Source: Akkermansiaceae bacterium UBA2367 (GTDB lineage Bacteria; Verrucomicrobiota; Verrucomicrobiia; Verrucomicrobiales; DEV007). Taken from it: 5,703 nucleotides of DNA. Positions 1 to 5,690 of the stretch are shown here, piece by piece. Made by a program: the position numbers and the translations under genes. A model generated the notes under the pieces. It searched no databases, was not told where the DNA came from, and worked only from the letters and a program-made list of their open reading frames with translations. The stretch is from positions 1 through 5,703 of the forward strand of contig DDTJ01000027.1 in assembly GCA_002344525.1 (NCBI GenBank), in the 5' to 3' direction. Every line of letters starts with the position of its first letter. The stretch's first letter is position 1.

Positions 1-146
1 GGCAACCTGGCCCGCCCTCCGCGATTGTCACCGGTTCAAGTCCGACAGGCTGCTAGTCAAAAGGGATATGGAGCAACGTCTGAGCGCCCTAATCCCCGCC
101 TCTTTTAGCCGAAACCGTCGCTTGTCCCCGGTTGACTCCCGCCCGG

Positions 147-842
147 ATGACGGTTTCGCTCAAGGAAATGCCCGAATCCCCCTTCATCGAGACCTTTCCC
201 GCCCTCGCCGCGATCCCCGGCCTGACCCATGGCTTCCTCCTCCGCAGCCCGGAGATCGATGTCGTCTGCGAGCGCGAGGAGGCCCTCGCGCGGCTCGAAC
301 CTTTCCACACAGGACTCCTCTCCACCTTCGGCGTCGCCCGCGAGCATCTCGCCACCGGAGAGCAGGTCCACGGCGCGGCGGTCGGAACGGTCTCGGGGAG
401 CCGTCCCGCCCGCGTCCACTTTCCCGCGACCGACGCTCTTGTCACCAGCATGGCGGGGCAGTTCCTCGGAGTCTGGGTCGCCGACTGCGGGGCGGTCTTT
501 TTCGCCGATCCGGTGCGGCGCGTCTGCGGCATCGCCCATTCAGGGAAAAAAGGCACCGAACTCGGCATCGCGGCGGCGACGATCGCGAAGATGCGGGAGG
601 TCCATGGCACCGATCCCGCCAGCCTCGTCGTGCAACTCGCCCCCTGCATCCGCCCGCCCGCCTACGAGGTCGATTTCGCCGCGAACATCGTCGCGGACTG
701 CGTCGCCGCCGGCGTGCCCGCCGCACAGGTCCACGACTGCGGCGTCTGCACGAGCGGCGACCCCGACCGCTACTACAGCTACCGCCTCGAAAAAGGGAGG
801 ACGGGGCGCCACTTCGCCTTTATCGGTTGGCCCGCGACATGA
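147..842 (+). CDS. pgeF: PgeF/YfiH-family laccase-domain protein (Cu-oxidase_4 type purine nucleoside phosphorylase)
   Basis: This is a 231-residue protein of the YfiH/PgeF (DUF152) family. Members are cytoplasmic metalloproteins first described as polyphenol oxidases and later as purine nucleoside phosphorylases/adenosine deaminases. The usual landmarks are present in order: PGLTHGF near residue 26, GEQVHG with His75, a 'DALVTS' block, VADC with Cys114, IAHSG with His131, APCI near 165, and the C-terminal VCTSGDPDRYYSYR...GRTGRHFAFI signature. His75, Cys114 and His131 match the family's three metal ligands. The loop after the last His reads AHSGKKG, where most members have AHAGWRG, so the substrate pocket may differ. 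The start is uncertain: TTG at 132, ATG at 147 and ATG at 168 are all in frame. None has a well-spaced Shine-Dalgarno; AAGGAA lies only one base before the 168 ATG. The stop overlaps the ispE start (ATGA), suggesting translational coupling. The family call is firm; the exact activity is not shown by sequence. Confidence 0.92.
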   Translation: MTVSLKEMPESPFIETFPALAAIPGLTHGFLLRSPEIDVVCEREEALARLEPFHTGLLSTFGVAREHLATGEQVHGAAVGTVSGSRPARVHFPATDALVTSMAGQFLGVWVADCGAVFFADPVRRVCGIAHSGKKGTELGIAAATIAKMREVHGTDPASLVVQLAPCIRPPAYEVDFAANIVADCVAAGVPAAQVHDCGVCTSGDPDRYYSYRLEKGRTGRHFAFIGWPAT

Positions 843-1711
843 GCGAACCCTCCCCCGACCAGGGCGGCATCCACGAGATCGCCGCCCCCGCCAAGACGAA
901 CCTCTGGCTGCGCATCCTCGGCAAACGCGAGGACGGCTACCACGAGATCGAGACGCGCATGGTGGCGCTCGGCCTCGCCGACCGACTGCGTCTGCAATGG
1001 CGCGACGACGGGCAAGTCGTGTTGCGCTGCTCCGACCCGAGCCTGCCGACAGGCGGGGACAACCTCGTCGTGAAGGCGGTGCGCGCCCTCGAACGCCACA
1101 CGGGGCGGAGCTTCGGGGTCGGCATCGATCTGGAGAAACACATCCCCCACGGAGCCGGCCTCGGCGGAGGCAGCAGCGACGCGGCGGCAGTGCTGCGGGC
1201 GCTCAACGAGATGGCCTCGCTCCACCTGTCCGCGCCTGAACTCGCCGCCGTGGGCGCGATGATCGGGTCGGACATCCCCTTTTTCCTCTACGACCGCCCC
1301 TGCGACTGCCGCGGTCGCGGGGAGATCGTCGAACCGGTCCCTGCCGGGGAGGCCCCTCCGTCGCTGCGCGTCTTCCTCCACAAGCCCGCCTTCGGCATCG
1401 CCGCCTCGTGGGCCTACCGCCGCTACGCGGAATCGCGGGAATGCGTCGGCTTCTCCTACAGTGGCCAGCCGGGGCCTTGGGGCGAACTGATCAACGATTT
1501 GGAGCGTCCCGTTTTCGAGAAATTCCCCGTCCTGGGGGAGATGAAGTCTTGGCTTCTCGCCCGGCCCGGAGTGTGCGCCGCCCTGCTCTCCGGCTCGGGA
1601 TCGACCATGCTCGCGGTGCTGGAGGAGGGTGCCGACGCCGACGAATTGACCCGAGAAACGCTCGCCCGCTATGGCGAAAATGGCTGGATTTGGACCGGAC
1701 GGACGGCATGA
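839..1711 (+). CDS. ispE: 4-diphosphocytidyl-2-C-methyl-D-erythritol kinase (GHMP kinase, MEP pathway)
   Basis: This is a 290-residue cytosolic GHMP-fold kinase that phosphorylates the 2-hydroxyl of CDP-methylerythritol with ATP, the fourth step of the non-mevalonate isoprenoid pathway. The N-terminal substrate motif PAKTNLWLRILGKREDGYHE lies at residues 17-36, with the likely catalytic Lys19. The glycine-rich ATP loop IPHGAGLGGGSSDAA is at 102-116. IGSDIPFFL at 142-150 carries the catalytic Asp145. NDLERPVFEKFP is at 219-230, and the third GHMP motif LLSGSGSTMLAV is at 249-260. Length and motif order are normal for the family. The ATG lies inside the stop of the laccase-domain gene (ATGA), so ispE is probably translated by coupling; no Shine-Dalgarno is visible. 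The same frame stays open upstream to position 68, but that extension is Arg/Pro-rich out-of-frame pgeF sequence and is not part of the protein. A strong terminator hairpin lies about 130 bases downstream. Confidence 0.97.
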   Translation: MSEPSPDQGGIHEIAAPAKTNLWLRILGKREDGYHEIETRMVALGLADRLRLQWRDDGQVVLRCSDPSLPTGGDNLVVKAVRALERHTGRSFGVGIDLEKHIPHGAGLGGGSSDAAAVLRALNEMASLHLSAPELAAVGAMIGSDIPFFLYDRPCDCRGRGEIVEPVPAGEAPPSLRVFLHKPAFGIAASWAYRRYAESRECVGFSYSGQPGPWGELINDLERPVFEKFPVLGEMKSWLLARPGVCAALLSGSGSTMLAVLEEGADADELTRETLARYGENGWIWTGRTA

Positions 1712-1981
1712 CGCCAAAAAGGAATTTCACGAACCGCGCAATTTTTCTTGCGGCTTTGTCGCAAATTCATTAAAAACGACTTGTGAGAGCGGGGTCGCGC
1801 TTCAAGCGTTCATGACCCCGTTCGATCTTGTAAGGAGGAGGGCCCCGGTGCCGCGTGAGCGGCACCGGGGTTACCTTTTGGATCCGGAGGGGGCAGGATC
1901 CACCTCCTCTTGTCCCGATCCGAACCCGTGTGACGATCTCCCGAAATTTTTTCGAATCGCGGTTCTTGGGCCGAATGGCGC
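1712..1981. other. convergent intergenic region with several RNA hairpins
   Basis: No protein gene is supported in these 270 bases between the two converging gene groups. The first 75 bases are AT-richer and contain three alternating 5-mers: CGCAA at 1737-1741, TTGCG at 1748-1752 and CGCAA at 1760-1764. A first sizeable hairpin pairs CGGGGTC (1790-1796) with GACCCCG (1814-1820), enclosing a small CGC/GCG stem. A purine run, AAGGAGGAGG, covers 1832-1841 and is followed by the strong terminator hairpin at 1843-1870. Two GGATCC sites (1880-1885 and 1896-1901) can pair, and CCTCCTCTT at 1903-1911 can pair back to 1833-1841. Together these would make a three-way junction. I see no good terminator for the minus-strand aldolase, only a weak CGAAA/TTTCG stem at 1942-1954. 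The pairings are visible in the sequence; a functional RNA is inference. Confidence 0.5.
1843..1879 (+). terminator. rho-independent terminator downstream of ispE
   Basis: A perfect 12-bp stem pairs CCCCGGTGCCGC (1843-1854) with GCGGCACCGGGG (1859-1870) across a GTGA tetraloop, which is a GNRA loop. It is followed by TTACCTTTT, a modest T-rich tail. The tail lies on the plus strand, so the hairpin probably ends the pgeF-ispE transcript. On the minus strand the bases after the stem are CCCTCCTCC, not T-rich. It could still slow transcription from the aldolase side. Another reading is that it is the 3' stem of a short RNA from this region. Confidence 0.75.
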
Positions 1982-2902
1982 TCACTTCTTGAAAGCCCGC
2001 CCCTTTTTCACCGCCTCCTGCACTCCGCCGGAAATCCCGCCATCGGTGCCGACGGCGAGGATGGTGAAGCCTTGGGCGAGGCGTTTCTCGACCTCGGCAC
2101 CACCACAGAGGGCGCCGAGGGGCACTCCACTCTCTTTGGCTGCGGCGACCACCTTCTCGATGGCCTCCTCGACGGCGGGATCACCCAGCGGCACACCGAG
2201 GGAAAAGGCGAGATCGGATGGTCCGACAAAAAGCCCGCCGACGCCCGGCGTGGCGGCGATGGCCTCAATGTGCTCCACGGTCGAAGCGCTCTCGACCATG
2301 AGCCAGAGCACCAGTTCGCCCTTGGGATCGAGCGGCCAGAGGTCGGCGCGTTCGGCGTATTCGCCGCCCGAGATCCCCCATTGCCGCGCCGCCCATCCGT
2401 AGCCGACGCCGCGCAGCCCCTTCGGCTCGTGGTCGGGCGCGTCCTTCAATTGCGGGAAACGGCACGCCCGCACCATGGCGAGGGCATCCTCGGGCGTGTC
2501 CACATGGTGCACGACGATGCCCACGAGGTCGAGGACCTGTTTGATGATGAATTGGAGCTGCTCCCGCCCGGCTGCGGGCACGCGCACGATGGGAGCGGTG
2601 CGCATCTGCAAGCCGTTTTTGAGGACCTCGGTCTTGCTCGTCATGGCGACGAGGCAGGCTTCGAGCCGCGTCGGATCGTAGGGAGAGTGCTCCATGTCGA
2701 TGATCACGAAATCGAGTCCGCTCGCCGCCATGCTGGCCCCGGCCCGCAGGGAGATGTTCGAAGAGAAGATGCCGAAAGCCGGCTTGCCGGACTCCATCAA
2801 CTCGACGAAGCGGTTGATGCGGGGGGCATCGTCAGCCCAGACGGCAAGGCTCGGCAAAGCGGCGGCGAAGAACAGAACGAATTGGCAAAGGCGGAAGTTC
2901 AT
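1982..2902 (-). CDS. exported HpcH/HpaI-family class II aldolase (2-keto-3-deoxy sugar acid aldolase type)
   Basis: This 306-residue protein has an apparent Sec signal peptide: a charged start, a hydrophobic core to about residue 20, and a likely cut after AVWA near residue 23. The remainder is a HpcH/HpaI aldolase barrel (PF03328). Members are metal-dependent and cleave 2-keto-3-deoxy or 4-hydroxy-2-keto acids to pyruvate plus an aldehyde. Expected residues are seen: His72 in LDFVIIDMEHSP (catalytic His), Arg107 in APIVRVP (pyruvate contact), Glu204 in WLMVES and Asp230 in FVGPSDLA (metal ligands). The turn after KQVLDL (about 126-129) seems two residues shorter than in cytosolic relatives. 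An exported member is unusual, as HpcH, GarL and RhmA work in the cytosol. The frame is open further upstream, but the added sequence is shadow of the cytochrome gene; the ATG at 2902 begins the signal peptide. No Shine-Dalgarno is visible. It is co-oriented with the secreted genes upstream and probably in their operon. Substrate unknown. Confidence 0.92.
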   Translation of the reverse strand: MNFRLCQFVLFFAAALPSLAVWADDAPRINRFVELMESGKPAFGIFSSNISLRAGASMAASGLDFVIIDMEHSPYDPTRLEACLVAMTSKTEVLKNGLQMRTAPIVRVPAAGREQLQFIIKQVLDLVGIVVHHVDTPEDALAMVRACRFPQLKDAPDHEPKGLRGVGYGWAARQWGISGGEYAERADLWPLDPKGELVLWLMVESASTVEHIEAIAATPGVGGLFVGPSDLAFSLGVPLGDPAVEEAIEKVVAAAKESGVPLGALCGGAEVEKRLAQGFTILAVGTDGGISGGVQEAVKKGRAFKK

Positions 2903-3009
2903 GATGTGATGGATTTGAAGAGATGGCTGCAAGAAGGCACAAAAGACAAAAAAATGATGATGGACCCTTTGTGCTTTTTCGTGGCCATCCTTTCGTTGGT
3001 GCCGCTCAT
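2899..3009 (-). CDS. possible 36-residue microORF, doubtful
   Basis: ATG at 3009-3007 overlaps the stop of the propeller-cytochrome gene (ATGA), and the TGA at 2901-2899 overlaps the aldolase ATG in the same way. The product would begin MSGTNERMATKKHKGS, followed by a short hydrophobic run, IIIFLSFVP. Most of the ORF lies inside an imperfect inverted repeat, and the protein resembles nothing I recognise. Coding is therefore unlikely. Its possible role is to carry ribosomes from one gene to the next. It is listed because the double ATGA arrangement is exact. Confidence 0.15.
   Translation of the reverse strand: MSGTNERMATKKHKGSIIIFLSFVPSCSHLFKSITS
2923..2988. repeat. imperfect inverted repeat between cytochrome and aldolase genes
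   Basis: The left arm at 2923-2944 begins ATGGCTGCAAGAAGGCACAA. It faces a right arm at 2967-2988 whose reverse complement begins ATGGCCACGAAAAAGCACAA. Sixteen of 22 positions match, and all six differences are transitions. Read as plus-strand RNA, four of those six become G-U pairs, so 20 of 22 positions can pair. Read as minus-strand RNA, the strand the genes use, pairing is poorer. The 22-base loop is A- and T-rich. The 'GGCCACGAAAAAGCACAAAGG' type of sequence looks like a dispersed extragenic element of the kind seen between genes in Verrucomicrobiota and Planctomycetes genomes. That resemblance is from memory and unverified; only one copy lies in this window. Confidence 0.5.
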
Positions 3010-4900
3010 GGGTTCTCCTCCCCGAAAGCCGCCCGCAAATAGGCCAGCACATCGCGGATCTGCCCCGGCTGGAGCACGCCTCCGAAGGGCGGCATGGGTT
3101 TTTCTTCGGCACCTTCGGTGATGATTTTGAGAAGCACCTCGTCCGGCTTCGCGAGCGGCCCGTCGGGGCCGCGTTGGCGGAAGTTCGCCGCCGCGAGTTG
3201 CTGTGCGCCGGGCAGGCCGCCGCCGCTGCCGTCAGGCTGATGGCAGGTGCCGCAGAAGGTGGCATAGACCTGACGGCCCGCTTCGGGATCGGGGCCGTCG
3301 CCGGACTCCGCCTTGGCGATGAGCAGTGGTTCCGACATCGGCCCGGTGAAGCCGCGTCCGTCGAGGAGGCGGTTGAGCGTGTAGAAGGCGAGCGGGTTTT
3401 CCAAGGATCGACCCTCGGCGGAGACCAAGCCCTCGGGTTCCACTTCGTAAATGTAGCCGGGTTCAAGATCGGCCAAGGCCAATTCCACGGAGCGGGCTTC
3501 GGCGGACGGACGGATAGCCGCGACCTTGCTGGGTGCTTCGTCTGCGCGCGGACTGCCCGAAGGCAGGTAGAGGTAGCGGAAGCGGCTCACCCGCCAAGTC
3601 TTCGCGCCGGCGAGCCGCTCCGCGTCCATCGCGGTGGTAAAGGTCAGGCGGAATCCCTCCTTCGTGAGCCGCATCGTTTCGATTTCCACCGGCGTCCTGC
3701 CGCTTCACACGATGCGCTGGAGTCCGTCACCCTTTCCCCAGCCGCGCGTCGTCTGCCCCACGTAGAGGCTGCCGTCGGGCGCGAAGGCCAGCGCATGTTG
3801 CCGGGACGCAACGGGGTGCCTGATCGCGGCGGTACGTCGCGGAAATGCTTCAGCCCGTCCTTGCCCGCCGGGATGGTGAGGCTGTTCGCCCCGCTGTTCG
3901 CCTGGATCGCCTCCAGCCCGACCGCGTCGCGGAGGAAAGGAAAGGCAGCCCCCTGATACTCGCCCGCGACCTTTTCGAGGAAGACGCGGCTGATCAGCTT
4001 CGTGAAATCGCCGATGAAGACCTGCCCCTCGAAGGGACCGAATTTCCCTCCGGTGGTGTCCCAGATCGGCTCGCCCGGACTGCCACCGAGGGCACCGTGA
4101 GGCAGGGCCACCGCCTCGGGCGAACGCATCGCGGCCAGCGTTTCGAGACTCTCGACGGGACCGGCGTAGTCCTCGCGCCACTTGAGCGAGGCGGGATGCC
4201 CGTAGAAGCGACCCGGCTGGACATAGACGAGCGTGCTAGTGGCGATGTAGTCGCCCTGCTGGTCGGTGACGAACAACTCGCCCTCCGGACTGAGGCCGAG
4301 TCCGGAGGCGGCGCGGAAGCCGCTCGCGATGGGGGTGAGCCGTCCCTGCGGCGAGACCTTCAGCGCCCAGCCTTCGTAGAGGCCGGGCGAGGGCTTCGCC
4401 TCGCGATGCACCTTCTCCTCGCTCAACGGCACGCGCGGATGCAGCGGGTTGATGGACCCGGCGACATCGGGCAGTCCGGTGGAGAGGAGGAAATTTCCCT
4501 CTCGGTCCCGGCGCAGGCCGAAGGTGAACTCGTGCCAGTCGTCGTTGACCGTCTCGTAGCGGTCCGCGACGCCGTCGCCGTCGTTGTCGAGCAGACGGGT
4601 CAGCTCGGGCCGCTGGGTCACGTAGATCTCGTTTTCCGATAGGGCCAGCACCCCGAGCGGCTCGTGCAGGCCGAAGGCGAAGCGCTGCCACGGCCCCTTC
4701 GCCCCCTTTGCGGGATCGGACGTCAGCCAGACCTCGCCGGGCCGGTTCACCACCACGAGGCTGCCCTGCGGGGTGAAGGCCACGCCGGAGATCTCCGGCA
4801 CCATCCCCTCAGGCAAGGGGATTTCCTCGATCTCGTAGGTGTTGTCGGCCCGCAGGGAGACGGCGAACAGCGCGAGCAGGATGGAGAGGAAACGGGGCAT
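3006..4900 (-). pseudogene. secreted beta-propeller protein with C-terminal cytochrome c domain, interrupted by a frameshift and a stop
   Basis: Repaired, this would be a 631-residue periplasmic protein. Residues 1-18 look like a signal peptide. Residues about 20-395 form an NHL/sorbosone-dehydrogenase-like propeller with blades such as GVAFTPQGSLVVVNRPGEVW and SGLGLSPEGELFVTDQQGDY, plus a calcium-type DNDGDGVADR loop at 105-114. A beta-rich linker (about 404-510) follows. The end is a class I cytochrome c domain with CGTCH (Cys550, Cys553, His554) and a KPMPPFGG loop (Met603 as likely sixth ligand). Such proteins probably oxidise sugars or alcohols and pass electrons to the haem. The gene is broken. 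After Trp371 (3788-3790) the frame shifts; one missing G in TGGGCC would explain it, and the next frame continues FAPDGSLYVGQTTRGWG. Then TGA (3705-3707) follows GLQRIV where relatives have Trp, consistent with TGG changed to TGA. As written, translation ends at 3644 after 418 residues. The fragment from GTG 3689 lacks a signal peptide, so its haem could not be attached normally. Sequencing error is a real alternative. Confidence 0.85.
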
Positions 4901-4902
4901 CT

Positions 4903-5553
4903 TCAGGGCGCGGCGGGCGTTTTAGGCAGGATGCGGACCGTCGCCTTCCCGCCCTCGGGGAAGCGCCACAGGCCCGGCTCGACCTCCGCACCGCCTTCGA
5001 CGTGGACTTCGGCGGCGACCTGCTTCTCAACCCGCAAGAAGGCGGGGCCTCCGCCCTCGGGGAAGGCCAACTCGCGCACGAGGCCGCGCCCCTCCTCGTC
5101 CGCCCGTAAGGTCTCACTGACGGGATGGCCGCGCAGGGTGAACTCGAAGACGATCGCTCCGGCCTCGTAGCGGTAGCCCTTGAAACGATACTCCGGCTCT
5201 GCGGCCGGATCGCCGAGGCGCAACGGATGGACCAGCGTCGGAACGTAGAAGGCATGGCCCAGAGTCGCGAGATAGATAATCTCGCCTCGGGGCATGGCCG
5301 TCCCGTTGATCTTCGCCCGGAGCGTGGGCGACAGATCGACGCTCCCCGTCCAGATCTCACCCACCCCGCCGCGCAGGGGGTCGTAGCACAGCGCCAGCGA
5401 GGGCACCAGCTCCACCGCGAAAGCCGAAGGGCCTGAATTCGGCATGAAAGTGCGGAAGACGCGGGGGTAGTCCGCCTCCGTCCCGGCATCGCCGGACAAC
5501 GCCGCCACGAAGGGCAGGAGGGTGGCGAGCAGGAGGGTTCGGTAGCGCTTCAT
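4903..5553 (-). CDS. small secreted protein paired with the propeller-cytochrome gene, function unknown
   Basis: This 216-residue protein has a clear signal peptide: MKRYR, then a hydrophobic core to about residue 19, with a likely cut near SGDAG. The mature part begins YPRVFRTFMPNSGPSAFAVE, followed by a CYDPLRGGVGEIWTGSVDLS block, a GEIIYLATLGHAFYV strand, a RFKGYRYEAGAIVFEFTLRG strand and alternating strands to the end. It looks all-beta. No enzyme motif, haem site or membrane segment beyond the signal peptide is visible. From memory, this sequence type occurs beside or within cytochrome-propeller proteins of Planctomycetes and Verrucomicrobiota, which suggests an accessory or substrate-binding module. 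The stop is only two bases from the next start (4900), so the two are almost certainly cotranscribed and probably act together. The ATG has no Shine-Dalgarno. It is the first minus-strand gene here, with 150 bases of upstream region in the window. Confidence 0.82.
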   Translation of the reverse strand: MKRYRTLLLATLLPFVAALSGDAGTEADYPRVFRTFMPNSGPSAFAVELVPSLALCYDPLRGGVGEIWTGSVDLSPTLRAKINGTAMPRGEIIYLATLGHAFYVPTLVHPLRLGDPAAEPEYRFKGYRYEAGAIVFEFTLRGHPVSETLRADEEGRGLVRELAFPEGGGPAFLRVEKQVAAEVHVEGGAEVEPGLWRFPEGGKATVRILPKTPAAP

Positions 5554-5565
5554 GGGTGGCAGGAT

Positions 5566-5690
5566 AAGACCATTTTCGCGGTCTTCTCCATTGTTTTTGG
5601 AACGGTCTTCCTAACGATCCTTGTGCAAGGAACAATGATGAGAGAAATTGGATTTGACCATTTCGATTGAGGATTAAGGATGGGTCTTTC
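5566..5690 (-). promoter_or_regulatory. putative upstream regulatory region of the secreted-protein operon
   Basis: This AT-richer stretch precedes the first minus-strand gene. GGTCTT occurs at 5580-5585, 5604-5609 and 5683-5688, and inverted (AAGACC) at 5566-5571. The last two of these form a 6-bp hairpin with an 8-base loop ending about 13 bases before the ATG at 5553. A second nested inverted repeat has outer arms CATTGTT (5589-5595) and AACAATG (5631-5637) and an inner CCTTG/CAAGG pair (5619-5623, 5626-5630). GACCATTT followed by CG recurs at 5568-5578 and 5656-5665. No convincing -35/-10 pair was found. An operator role is inference. Confidence 0.35.

Noticed and set aside
27..55. T-loop-like GGTTCAAGTCC near the left edge, suggesting the 3' end of a tRNA
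   Set aside because: Only three clean stem pairs flank the loop, the expected anticodon loop position lacks the U33 pattern, and no CCA or normal acceptor end follows. A degenerate or tRNA-like remnant is possible but not supported.
132..160. TTGACT at 132 as a -35 box for the laccase-domain gene
   Set aside because: No -10-like sequence lies at a suitable distance, and the position falls at or after the likely translation start.
68..838. Long N-terminal extension of ispE in the same frame, starting at ATG 68 with AAGGG just before it
   Set aside because: The 257 residues are Arg/Pro-rich and are the out-of-frame image of the laccase-domain gene, which has clear family motifs. It is not a fusion protein.
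779..1717. 312-codon open frame antisense to ispE
   Set aside because: High GC lowers stop frequency in all frames. The product has no recognisable motif and mirrors ispE codon positions.
1942..1954. CGAAA/TTTCG stem as a terminator for the aldolase
   Set aside because: It has only five base pairs with a three-base loop and no T-run on the minus strand after it.
2903..3466. N-terminal extension of the aldolase frame over the cytochrome domain
   Set aside because: The translation is Arg/Pro/Ser-rich shadow of the cytochrome domain, and the aldolase signal peptide at 2902 marks the real start.
3006..3689. Cytochrome c domain as an independent gene starting at GTG 3689
   Set aside because: AGGA lies about five bases upstream, but there is no signal peptide for haem attachment, and the reading frame upstream of the TGA continues the same family. 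It is better seen as the 3' part of a broken gene.
3174..3956. 260-codon plus-strand open frame opposite the cytochrome gene
   Set aside because: It lies antisense to clear propeller and haem-binding sequence and shows no domain of its own.
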